Assembly: GCA_030841085.1 (NCBI GenBank)
Contig: JAVEDP010000028.1
Coordinates: forward strand, 1 to 34,507
Length of the DNA: 34,507 nucleotides
Source of the DNA: Pyrinomonadaceae bacterium
GTDB taxonomy: Bacteria; Acidobacteriota; Blastocatellia; Pyrinomonadales; Pyrinomonadaceae
Direction: 5' to 3'
A program made the translations under genes and the position numbers. The first letter of the stretch is position 1. Every line of letters starts with the position of its first letter. Positions 22,820 through 30,625 of the stretch are shown here, in pieces. Under the pieces are notes generated by a model. It was not told where the DNA came from, did no database searches, and saw only the letters and a list, made by a program, of their open reading frames with translations.

Positions 22820-24604
22820 GTGAAGCTATCAGCCTCAAGCCGCGGTCACGCGTGTGCGCAAGACTGGAAGGAAGGAATCATTAAGGAAGTACTGGGAAAC
22901 ACTGCGGGCCTGAAGCCAAACCAGTTGCGGCGAATCGAGAAGCTGTACACGCGTCGCCTGCCTGCACAGGAAATTGTCACGCCCGAATTTGCGCGGCAAT
23001 TGGCCGAGCTATCGCATGAAACCCGCCGTCAAATTGGCGCGCTAATAGATCGCGCCGGGCGCGTGGAATATGTGATGGTGGGCGACAATCGCAGCATTGA
23101 GCTTCCGGACTTCAAACGCATCCGCGTCGCTGTCGATCGCTTTCGTGGCCTGCGCTGTGTTCACACACATTTGCGCGGCGAAGGTCTGACACAGGACGAT
23201 CTGACCGACTTGGCATTGTTGCGCCTTGACTTGATGGTCGCGATCGATGTCAACGAAACCAGTGGACTACCAGGTTTGGTTAATGCCGCTCATCTGCTGC
23301 CGCTGTCCGCCGACGGCGCACACAGCACGGCGGGCGAAGCCTACGCGTTCCTGCCAAAAGCGATTGCTTCGCAACTGGATGTCGACTTTCTCGCGCTAAT
23401 CGAATCGCTGGAAGAAGAAATGGCGCGCAATCGGAATGCGACGCGCAAGGCTCGTGTCAAAGATCGCACCATCCTCGTCGGCGTAACGACTGGCTCATTG
23501 AGCGATGCGGAAGAGTCGATGGCCGAACTAAATGAGCTGGCAATCTCGGCCGGCATCGTGGTCCAGGATAAAGCCATTCAACGCCGACAGGCAATCGATC
23601 CGCGCACAGTGCTTGGTCGGGGAAAGCTTCAGGAGCTTCTGATTCGTTCGCTACAACTCGGCGCGGACATGTTGGTGTTTGATCGTGAGCTAACTCCGGC
23701 GCAAGTCCGATCGCTCTCGGAAGCGACTGACCTGAAAATTCTGGATCGCTCGCAACTAATCCTGGACATCTTTGCGCAACGTGCCCAATCGCACGAAGGT
23801 CGCATTCAGGTAGAGTTGGCCCAACTGAAATATCTCCTGCCTCGACTTATTGCCGGGCAGGATTCAGCGTTCTCACGGCTGGCCGGCGGTATCGGCGGCC
23901 GGGGCCCGGGCGAAACAAAACTGGAAACTGACCGCCGCCGCGTTCGCGACCGTATCAACCGTCTGGAAAAAGAAATAGAACTACAACGGCGCCGGCGTCA
24001 CGAGCGAAGAAAGGTTCGCACCAGAAATGAACTGCCGGTCGTCTCGATTGTCGGCTACACCAATGCCGGGAAATCCACGCTCCTGAATGCGCTAACCAAT
24101 AGCGAGGTGCGCGCAGAGCAACGGATGTTTGCGACGCTCGATCCGACTTCCCGACGGCTCAGACTTCCCCGAGAACAGGAAATCATTGTTAACGATACCG
24201 TCGGTTTTATTCGCGATCTGCCGCCGGGTCTCCTTTCTGCATTTCGTTCCACCTTGGAAGAAATCGTTGACAGTCGTTTACTGATTCATCTGGTCGATGC
24301 GGCAAATCCACGCTGGTCGCAACAAGTGCAGTCGGTCGAAAGAATTTTGCAGGAACTTAAACTGACTGAAATTCCTTCACTGCTGGTTCTAAACAAAGCC
24401 GATTTGGTGACGGCAGAGACGCTCGCAGGAATATCACGGCAACTCGCGTCCGATAGCGCCCGCGCGGTTATCTCCTTAGCTGCCAACGATCCGCGAACAC
24501 TGCGGCCGCTGCTTGAGAAAATCGGTGAGATGCTTTCACGTGATGTTGGTTTACCAGCGCGCGAGGAAGAGCTTGATGCGGAACGCGTTTCCCGTATCGC
24601 ATAA
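22820..24604 (+). CDS. hflX: Ribosome-associated GTPase HflX (long form)
   Basis: HflX binds the 50S subunit and rescues or splits stalled ribosomes. The HflX core has RQAIDPRTVLGRGKLQELL, FDRELTPAQVRSLSEAT, the glycine-rich GGIGGRGPGETKLETDRRR (residues 356-374), G1 GYTNAGKST (412-420), G3 DTVGF (459-463) and G4 NKAD (525-528). At up to 594 aa it is well above E. coli HflX (426 aa), because of an N-terminal extension (about residues 25-200: NTAGLKPNQLRRIEKLYTRR, IDRAGRVEYVMVGD, CVHTHLRGEGLTQDDLTDLALLRLDLM). The start is unsettled: GTG 22820 has no ribosome binding site, while GGAAGGA at 22870-22876 points to translation beginning near 22880, where only an ATT codon stands in frame. The phosphodiesterase gene follows after 7 bp. 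Confidence 0.93.
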   Translation: MKLSASSRGHACAQDWKEGIIKEVLGNTAGLKPNQLRRIEKLYTRRLPAQEIVTPEFARQLAELSHETRRQIGALIDRAGRVEYVMVGDNRSIELPDFKRIRVAVDRFRGLRCVHTHLRGEGLTQDDLTDLALLRLDLMVAIDVNETSGLPGLVNAAHLLPLSADGAHSTAGEAYAFLPKAIASQLDVDFLALIESLEEEMARNRNATRKARVKDRTILVGVTTGSLSDAEESMAELNELAISAGIVVQDKAIQRRQAIDPRTVLGRGKLQELLIRSLQLGADMLVFDRELTPAQVRSLSEATDLKILDRSQLILDIFAQRAQSHEGRIQVELAQLKYLLPRLIAGQDSAFSRLAGGIGGRGPGETKLETDRRRVRDRINRLEKEIELQRRRRHERRKVRTRNELPVVSIVGYTNAGKSTLLNALTNSEVRAEQRMFATLDPTSRRLRLPREQEIIVNDTVGFIRDLPPGLLSAFRSTLEEIVDSRLLIHLVDAANPRWSQQVQSVERILQELKLTEIPSLLVLNKADLVTAETLAGISRQLASDSARAVISLAANDPRTLRPLLEKIGEMLSRDVGLPAREEELDAERVSRIA

Positions 24605-24611
24605 ATAATTC

Positions 24612-27011
24612 ATGGCCCGACGCCCACGATTTACAACTCGCTTTAGTCGCGCGCGCGACCTCGCCGTCGCTTACGTGATGCGCCCGCTCGAGGTGTTCCA
24701 ACCCCGCACGCGTTTTCTCATTGGCTTTGCAGCTCTCGTGCTCATTACTACGCCTCTGTTGCTCAACAGCTATTCGACGAGTGTCGCGGCGGATTATCGC
24801 GAGGGTGACATCATTCGTGGCAGCATCGTTGCCCATGGCGACATTACGGCCGTTGACATTTCGGAAACGGAGCGGCGACGGAATGCGGCGCGCCAGGCTA
24901 CCCGTCCCATCTTTAACTTTGACTCAACACGCGGCGAGAGTTCCAGCCGCAGTTTCGAGGCAGCATGGGACGATCTGAAGCTGCAACTTCAGCAAAAGCC
25001 ACATCACACCGACTTGACCTGGAGCGGCGAAGGAGGTCCGGCGGTCGCCCGCGCCCTCACTACTCTCAATCCCAATGATGACGATCTGAAAACTCTGACG
25101 TCGTTAATCCGCGAAGTCGGTGACAAGTACATTTACGACGACGCCGAGGCTGAAAGACTCAATCAGGAGATCGTGCTGGTTGACGTTCGCAATCCTTCCG
25201 CACAAATGGTAATGCCCGCGCCGCGCACGCGCATGCTGTCGCTGGCCGCCGCGCGCCAGGAACTGGAACGCAAAATTTTTGGCATGCAGGGATGGACCCA
25301 GGAACAGAAATTGGCTCTCGTGTCTGCAATCGTGCCGCTGCTGCGGCCAAACGTCGTGCTCGACCAGACGGCAACCGCTACCGCGCGAGAAACAGAAGCC
25401 AACAGAATCCCTCCAGTCACAATCTCGCTGAAGCGAAACCAGGTCATCGCGCGCGAAGGCGACACAGTCACACCGGGAACGCTCTCGCAACTATCGGCGC
25501 TTAAGTCTACGGGCCATGCGGGCCGTCCCTGGCATAACTTGATCGGACTATTGATGATCGTGATGGCGGTTTATTGGGCCGTCTGGAAATTTACCGAGCA
25601 CCGCAGCACGGCGTCTGCTATTTCGCTTTCCAAGTGGCGAGCGTTCGCGCTGGTTGGCTCTGCAATCGTAGTTCAAACAGGACTTATGCGAATCGGCTTT
25701 ACGTTCGCAGACGCGATTGCTAGCAGGATGACAACTGCTCCTTTTAACGATCCGATGATTTGGTCCTTCGCGATTCCCTTCGCGGCCGCGGCGTTACTGG
25801 TCGTCATGTTGGTTGACACGCAGCTCGCCTTTCTTACCGGTATTGTGACGGCGCTGTTCGCCGGCTTGCTGGCGCCAACCGGAATCCAGGCGGCGGTGTA
25901 TGCGCTTATTTCCGGCGCGGGCGCAATCTATGGAATTGGCCGTTATCGCGAGCGACAATCGGTGACGCTGGCCGGGTTATTTGTGGGCGGCGTAAATGCT
26001 TTCATGGCGCTCGCGCTTATCGCTTACGCCGAACAAGCGGTAACGTTGAATTCGTTTCTGCTGGCGAGCGGCTGCGGTTTTGCCGGCGGGCTGTTAACTG
26101 CAATTTTTGCCGCAGGCGGCTTGCCGATCAACGAATCACTTTTTGGGATCTTGACCGATGTGAAACTGCTCGAACTCTCCAACGCCGATCTGCCGGTGCT
26201 GGGCCAACTCGCCCTGCGCGCCCCGGGGACCAATCAACACTCGCACGCAGTGGGCCAACTTGCAGAAGATGCTTGCCGGGCGGTCGGGGCTAATCCGCTG
26301 CTGGCGCGTATCGGCGCGCTCTATCACGACATTGGTAAGGTGGCCGCGCCGGAATACTTTGTCGAAAACCAGCAGGGCGAAAACCCGCACGATCACATGA
26401 AGCCAACGCAGAGCGCCAGAATCATCACTAGTCACGTGACCTATGGCATGAAGCTGGCGAAAGAAATCAATTTGCCGGAACAGATTGCCGACTTCATACC
26501 GCAACACCATGGCACGCGCACGTTGCATTTCTTCCTGCGAAAGGCCGAAAGCATGGCCAAACCCGGTGAACTGATCGATGAAAAAGATTTTCGTTATCCC
26601 GGACCAAAGCCGCAATTTAAGGAAGCGGCCATCATGATGCTGGCGGATTCGTGCGAAGCGGCGGCGCGTTCTCTCGCGCGTCCGGACCCGGAGAACATCC
26701 GCGCGATCGTGGTAAAGATTGTGGATGCCATCATCAGCGATGGCCAACTTGATGAATGCGATCTGACGCTGCAGGAAATCACAACTATTCGCGAAGCAAT
26801 TATCGGCGCGCTCACGGCAATCTACCACGCGCGCATTGACTATCCCGGATTCAATCCGCCAAAAGCCACTGGTCCATTATCAGCGTTGCCGGCAGTCGAT
26901 TTGGACAGCGAAGAACGCGGCATCAGCTACAACAAAGCATCAGACATTCCCATAAACGAAGCTGGCGAGGTTGAAGACGAAGCGATCAGCAGGACAGTGG
27001 CGAAGCGGTGA
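24612..27011 (+). CDS. pgpH: 7TM-HD phosphohydrolase, PgpH-type cyclic-di-AMP phosphodiesterase
   Basis: A 799-aa membrane protein with the full 7TMR-HD plan. An N-terminal membrane helix (about 35-53) precedes a large extracytoplasmic 7TMR-HDED sensor region (54-305), followed by a block of hydrophobic helices (about 310-510). A cytoplasmic HD domain follows, with HD at H572-D573 in LYHDIGK, after NQHSHAVGQLAEDA. Downstream His residues (HDHMKPT, QHHGT) complete the metal site. In characterised relatives this hydrolyses c-di-AMP. The C-terminal 40 residues are acidic. It starts 7 bp after hflX and has no Shine-Dalgarno, so it depends on that transcript. ybeY and the other partners common elsewhere are absent; the gene faces HIT across an inverted repeat. 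Confidence 0.93.
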   Translation: MARRPRFTTRFSRARDLAVAYVMRPLEVFQPRTRFLIGFAALVLITTPLLLNSYSTSVAADYREGDIIRGSIVAHGDITAVDISETERRRNAARQATRPIFNFDSTRGESSSRSFEAAWDDLKLQLQQKPHHTDLTWSGEGGPAVARALTTLNPNDDDLKTLTSLIREVGDKYIYDDAEAERLNQEIVLVDVRNPSAQMVMPAPRTRMLSLAAARQELERKIFGMQGWTQEQKLALVSAIVPLLRPNVVLDQTATATARETEANRIPPVTISLKRNQVIAREGDTVTPGTLSQLSALKSTGHAGRPWHNLIGLLMIVMAVYWAVWKFTEHRSTASAISLSKWRAFALVGSAIVVQTGLMRIGFTFADAIASRMTTAPFNDPMIWSFAIPFAAAALLVVMLVDTQLAFLTGIVTALFAGLLAPTGIQAAVYALISGAGAIYGIGRYRERQSVTLAGLFVGGVNAFMALALIAYAEQAVTLNSFLLASGCGFAGGLLTAIFAAGGLPINESLFGILTDVKLLELSNADLPVLGQLALRAPGTNQHSHAVGQLAEDACRAVGANPLLARIGALYHDIGKVAAPEYFVENQQGENPHDHMKPTQSARIITSHVTYGMKLAKEINLPEQIADFIPQHHGTRTLHFFLRKAESMAKPGELIDEKDFRYPGPKPQFKEAAIMMLADSCEAAARSLARPDPENIRAIVVKIVDAIISDGQLDECDLTLQEITTIREAIIGALTAIYHARIDYPGFNPPKATGPLSALPAVDLDSEERGISYNKASDIPINEAGEVEDEAISRTVAKR

Positions 27012-27023
27012 CTCAAGATCAAA

Positions 27024-27174
27024 CGATTTTCCATTTGCCATTTTCCATTTTCCATTTATCATTTCTTGGTAAGCGAGTTCAATTGTCCCGGAGCTTTACC
27101 GACAATCTGCGCCGATAAAAACAACCTCTTCTGCAATGACAAATGAGAAATGGTAAATGGCAAATGGAAAATCG
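27024..27174. repeat. Long inverted repeat with CATTTNN heptamer arms, second copy
   Basis: Arms 27024-27065 and 27133-27174 are 42 nt each and complementary at 37 positions. Arms consist of CATTT-starting 7-bp units and share long words with the element at 8896-9029 (for example CCATTTGCCATTT). It stands in the convergent gap between the phosphodiesterase and HIT genes, and could act as a two-way terminator or transcript-end barrier, although no U-tract is seen. Confidence 0.9.
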
Positions 27175-27188
27175 GGTTCTTAGCTCAG

Positions 27189-27674
27189 TCAGAACCGATC
27201 GTGCAGTTTCTGATAGGTAGTCGCAAGGTCTTCCGGCAATACACGTGCTTCGGCAACCGCGGTCATGAAATTGGTATCGCCCGACCAACGCGGCAAGATA
27301 TGGATGTGAATGTGATCGGCAATACCCGCTCCCGCCGCACGACCGAGATTCATTCCCAAATTGAAGCCATCCGGCCGGTACACTACGCGCAAAGCAGTTT
27401 GAGATCGTTTGGTGAGATCCATCAACTCGTCCGTAGTCGGCTTTGCAGCCGCATCCAGCTCCCCGACGTGTTCGTAGGGAACAATCAGCAGATGGCCGCT
27501 GATGTAAGGATAACGATTCAAGACGACGAAATTATGCGAAGCACGATGAAGAACGAAATTCGCTGCGTCGTTTTCCGGCTCATCCCGCAGTTTACAAAAA
27601 ACACAGACGGTTAAATCCGCGTCACCGGCGGAAGCGATGTATTCGGAACGCCAGGGACTCCAGAGCCTGTCCAA
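27189..27674 (-). CDS. HIT-family hydrolase
   Basis: A 161-aa histidine-triad hydrolase, probably acting on dinucleoside polyphosphates or nucleotide conjugates. The triad HIHIH is in the segment GIADHIHIHILPRW. Zinc-type cysteines CVFCKL (24-29) and the opening LWSPWRSEYI are typical of the branch that includes Ap4A phosphorylase-like proteins. The start is TTG (27674): AGAGGA lies 6 nt upstream on the minus strand and the protein begins with MDRLWSPWR, as relatives do. The HU-type gene stops 16 bp earlier, so the two form an operon. Confidence 0.93.
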   Translation of the reverse strand: MDRLWSPWRSEYIASAGDADLTVCVFCKLRDEPENDAANFVLHRASHNFVVLNRYPYISGHLLIVPYEHVGELDAAAKPTTDELMDLTKRSQTALRVVYRPDGFNLGMNLGRAAGAGIADHIHIHILPRWSGDTNFMTAVAEARVLPEDLATTYQKLHDRF

Positions 27675-27690
27675 TTCTTATCCTCTTAAC

Positions 27691-28044
27691 TTAAAGAATG
27701 GGCGGCTGACGCGTTTCGTCGGCAGCATGAGTGGCGGAAGCTTCGGGAGCGCGGCGCGTTCCGGCGTCGGGATCGTTAATCAGTTCTTTCAGCTCTTTGC
27801 CGGGCTTGAAGTAAGGGACGCGTTTGGCGGGAATACTGACGGGGTCTCCGGTCTTGGGATTTCGGCCGCGGCGAGCGCCGCGCTCACGTACGCGAAAACT
27901 GCCGAACCCGCGCAACTCGATTTTCTCACCTTGATTTAAGGTTTCGATAATACTTTCAAAAACAATTTCGACGAGTCGTTCGGCGTCCTTCTTTGTAAGT
28001 TCCGCCGCTTCGGCGACATCCTCGACGAGTTCTGCTTTTGTCAT
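27691..28044 (-). CDS. HU/IHF-family DNA-binding protein
   Basis: A nucleoid protein of 117 aa binding and bending DNA as a dimer. It carries the whole HU fold: MTKAELVEDVAEAAELTKKDAERLV, FESIIETLNQGEKIELRGFGSFRVRER, the flexible arm GARRGRNPKTGDPV with the intercalating proline, and IPAKRVPYFKPGKELKELIN. A 25-residue polar tail (DAGTRRAPEASATHAADETRQPPIL) follows, so it is longer than the usual 90 aa. A good ribosome binding site (GAGGTG) precedes the ATG. It is followed by the HIT gene and preceded, after a 213-bp gap, by rpsA. Confidence 0.94.
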   Translation of the reverse strand: MTKAELVEDVAEAAELTKKDAERLVEIVFESIIETLNQGEKIELRGFGSFRVRERGARRGRNPKTGDPVSIPAKRVPYFKPGKELKELINDPDAGTRRAPEASATHAADETRQPPIL

Positions 28045-28192
28045 GCATCACCTCAGATGAGAAAAATAGCCTGGCTACAAACTAAGAAAATTTACGGTAA
28101 GTCTTAACGAATGGCGAGGCGTGCTCGACGCCGTACACTATCAGAAACGATCAAGCCCGGCAAGAATTGGCGACAAAGCGAAAGTCCAAGCC

Positions 28193-28219
28193 ATGGAACG
28201 GCAACAGCGCACGTTCCAT
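28193..28219. other. Perfect 8-bp hairpin downstream of rpsA
   Basis: ATGGAACG (28193-28200) and CGTTCCAT (28212-28219) are perfect complements around an 11-nt loop, 39 bp past the rpsA stop. There is no U-tract on the minus strand, so a terminator is not proven; it may protect or process the rpsA mRNA end. The rest of the 213-bp gap to the HU-type gene has no recognised gene. Confidence 0.5.
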
Positions 28220-28257
28220 AAAGCGAATTCAGGATTTCAAACTGGAAATTTTCGCGG

Positions 28258-30267
28258 CTATTTTGGTTCGTCTTCCGGCTCTGACTCCGGCTTTGGTTCC
28301 GGTTCAGCAGTCGCATCCGGTTGCGGCTCCGGCTCGGCGACTGGGTCCGCCTGCGGCTCGGGCTCGGAACTCGCATCCGCTGGCGGCTCCGGCTCGGCGG
28401 TCACTTCGGCTTTCGGCTCTAGTTCAGCCTTCGGTTCCGGTCTGCTCAAACCAAAATCTGCGAGTTCTCCAAGCGAAGCCATGCCGCTGCCTGCTACCGA
28501 CGAATAGACCTTCGCGTCGAGCACCGGCTCATCCTTGCCTACTGCTCGCGCCGACAAACCGATCTTCTTGTTTTCAGAATCTATGCGCAGGATCTTAAAT
28601 TCCATCTCCTGGCCCAGTTGGACCACGTCTTCAGGCTTCTCGACGCGCTCTTCCGAAAGTTCAGAAATGTGACAGAGCCCTTCCAGATTGTCGTCAAGTT
28701 CGACAAAAGCGCCGAAGTTTGCGAAGCGGGCTACCTTCCCCTTCACAACATCGCCAGGCTTGTGCTCGCTGACAAATCTATCCCAGGCGTTTGGCTCGAG
28801 GTCTTTTATGGAAAGCGACAGGCGCCGGTTTTCAGCATCGATACTGGTGATAACGGCATCGATCTCCTGCCCTTTCTTCAGCACTTCGCTCGGATGTTTG
28901 ATGCGTCGCGACCACGAGATGTCGGAAACATGGACCAAGCCGTCGACGCCGTCTTCAATTTCAATAAAGGCGCCAAAGTCCGTTAGGTTTCGGACGCGTC
29001 CATGCACGCGCGTGCCAACCTGATAACGCTCGTGCAATGTCTGCCAGGGGTTATCCTGGATTTGTTTCATGCCCAGGCTAATCCGGCGCGCCTTTGGATC
29101 CACGCTTAGCACTTCAACCTCGACTGTGTCACCGGGATTGACGAGCTTGCTGGGATGTTTGACGCGTTTGGACCAGCTCATCTCCGAAACATGGACCAAC
29201 CCTTCGACGCCGTTTTCCAATTCCACGAACGCACCATAATCGGCAACGCTCGCCACCTTACCTGGTACTCGACTGCCTACCGGAAAGCGCTCGTCAACGC
29301 TCGACCAGGGATCGGGCAGCAACTGCTTGTAACCAAGTGAGACGCGTTCGCGATCGCGATCAAACTTGAGCACCTTAACCTGGACGGTATCCCCGACCTT
29401 GAACAGTTCGTTTGGATTTTGCAGCCGGCCCCATGACATGTCGGTAACGTGAAGTAAACCATCGACGCCGCCGAGATCTACAAACGCGCCATAGTCAGTC
29501 AAGTTCTTTATCTGGCCTTCGACAACCACATCTTCTTCGATGTGCCCCAATGTTTCGCCCTTGCGTCCAGCGTTCTCTTCTTCGAGCACTGCCTTGCGTG
29601 ACAGGACCACGTTTGAACGTTTGCGATTGAGTTTAATGACCTTCGCTTCGATTTCCTGATTGCGAAGCGCGTCGAGGTTGCGCACCGGGCGCACATCTAC
29701 TTGCGAGCCGGGAAGAAACGCTGCTATGCCGTCGATGTCGACGCGCAGGCCGCCCTTGATGCGTTCAATCACGCGTCCCTTAACGGTGGTACCGTCGCGA
29801 TAGGACTTCTCGAGATCGTCCCAGGCCCGCATGCGCACAGCGTCGGCGCGTGACAGTATCGGCAGGCCGTCGGCAGTCTCCATGCTCTTAACCAACACGT
29901 CGACTTCGTCGCCCGGCTTAACCGAAAGCACGCCGTTCTCGGTGAACTCGGCCGGGTTAACTATGCCTTCCGACTTGTAGCCAAAGTCGATAACCACGCC
30001 GCGCTCGCTTATGCCGACAACCGTGCCGCGCACGACTTCGCCTTCCTGCAAAGTCGCTTGCTCCTGCTCAAACTGATCGAGCAGTTGGCCAAAGTCAACA
30101 TCGCCGAAGGGACGTGGCTCTTCGTCGTCATCGCCTTTTACGGCGACGGCGGGATTGCTTTCTTTTGCCGGTTGGGTTTCTGACGGAGATGTCGAGATTT
30201 GTTGATCGTCAGAAGATGGGTTGTTGTCGGTTTCTTGATTGTTTAAATGCGATTCTTCACTAGCCAT
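28258..30267 (-). CDS. rpsA: 30S ribosomal protein S1
   Basis: S1 recruits mRNA to the 30S subunit. Six S1 OB-fold repeats follow one another in 669 aa, opening with GEVVRGTVVGISERGVVIDFG, GTTVKGRVIERIKGGLRVDI, VEGQIKNLTDYGAFVDLG, GSRVPGKVASVADYGAFVEL, GTRVHGRVRNLTDFGAFIEI and GDVVKGKVARFANFGAFVEL. The N-terminal 50 residues are Ser/Glu/Asp-rich. The C-terminal 60 are a low-complexity Glu/Pro/Ala tail with a repeated EPEPxAD-type unit, so the protein is longer than E. coli S1 (557 aa). A Shine-Dalgarno (CAGGAG) precedes the ATG. A strong candidate promoter stands 255 bp upstream. Confidence 0.97.
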   Translation of the reverse strand: MASEESHLNNQETDNNPSSDDQQISTSPSETQPAKESNPAVAVKGDDDEEPRPFGDVDFGQLLDQFEQEQATLQEGEVVRGTVVGISERGVVIDFGYKSEGIVNPAEFTENGVLSVKPGDEVDVLVKSMETADGLPILSRADAVRMRAWDDLEKSYRDGTTVKGRVIERIKGGLRVDIDGIAAFLPGSQVDVRPVRNLDALRNQEIEAKVIKLNRKRSNVVLSRKAVLEEENAGRKGETLGHIEEDVVVEGQIKNLTDYGAFVDLGGVDGLLHVTDMSWGRLQNPNELFKVGDTVQVKVLKFDRDRERVSLGYKQLLPDPWSSVDERFPVGSRVPGKVASVADYGAFVELENGVEGLVHVSEMSWSKRVKHPSKLVNPGDTVEVEVLSVDPKARRISLGMKQIQDNPWQTLHERYQVGTRVHGRVRNLTDFGAFIEIEDGVDGLVHVSDISWSRRIKHPSEVLKKGQEIDAVITSIDAENRRLSLSIKDLEPNAWDRFVSEHKPGDVVKGKVARFANFGAFVELDDNLEGLCHISELSEERVEKPEDVVQLGQEMEFKILRIDSENKKIGLSARAVGKDEPVLDAKVYSSVAGSGMASLGELADFGLSRPEPKAELEPKAEVTAEPEPPADASSEPEPQADPVAEPEPQPDATAEPEPKPESEPEDEPK

Positions 30268-30515
30268 GCAAACTCCTGTAACAGTCCCGGATAAAATTCA
30301 CCGCTGAGTTCCGTTCCGCGCATCTTCTATCACGATGACGGAAGAAGAGTACCCAAGCGGCGCTCGCTTAGTTGCCTTTGGCGATGATGTCGGGGTTGAA
30401 GCTTGCGAGGAATGCGAGCCGTTTAGATTTGGAAAAGGAGGTTTTATGTGTTTCGATTTCCGCGCGCCCGTAGTCACCCGCTTGGTCCGACACTCACCAG
30501 TCGCTTACCGGGTAG
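30268..30515 (-). other. Long leader of rpsA with anti-Shine-Dalgarno-like sequence
   Basis: A start near 30515 would give a leader of about 248 nt. On the minus strand it contains ACCTCCTTTTCC (at 30431-30442), which is like the 3' end of 16S rRNA and can pair with the rpsA ribosome binding site (AGGAG). On the plus strand the same bases look like a perfect AAGGAGG ahead of a 36-codon frame (30446-30556), which I do not call as a gene. No known riboswitch is recognised, and the 358-bp gap (30268-30625) contains nothing else I can name. Confidence 0.45.
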
Positions 30516-30521
30516 GTTCGC

Positions 30522-30551
30522 AATGTACACGCCGGAATAAGGGCATGTCAA
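30522..30551 (-). promoter_or_regulatory. Candidate sigma-70 promoter for rpsA
   Basis: Read on the minus strand, TTGACA (30551-30546) is a perfect -35 and TACATT (30527-30522) a 4-of-6 -10 match, with an 18-bp spacer. It lies between the propeller gene stop (30626) and rpsA. Confidence 0.65.
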
Positions 30552-30625
30552 GGTGATGACATGGCTAATCAAATTCGGAATATACGAAAAACCCGGCGCG
30601 AAAAAACTTTGTAACGATTTGGAAA

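Noticed and set aside
22600-22884. 94-codon frame overlapping the hflX leader
   Set aside because: No protein-like character, begins within the candidate -10 region and runs out of frame into hflX.
28121-28507. Gly/Ser-repeat protein on the plus strand
   Set aside because: It is the antisense reading of the Glu/Pro repeat tail of ribosomal protein S1.
30335-30556. Small plus-strand gene with a perfect AAGGAGG site before ATG 30446 (36 codons)
   Set aside because: The strong TTGACA promoter here points the other way, into rpsA, and the bases are better explained as an anti-Shine-Dalgarno-like part of that leader. The peptide resembles nothing, though expression is not excluded.
30560-30613. 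MANQIRNIRKTRRE-like frame after AAGGTG, reminiscent of the start of a helix-turn-helix protein
   Set aside because: It stops after 17 codons and has no continuation in another frame that looks like such a regulator.
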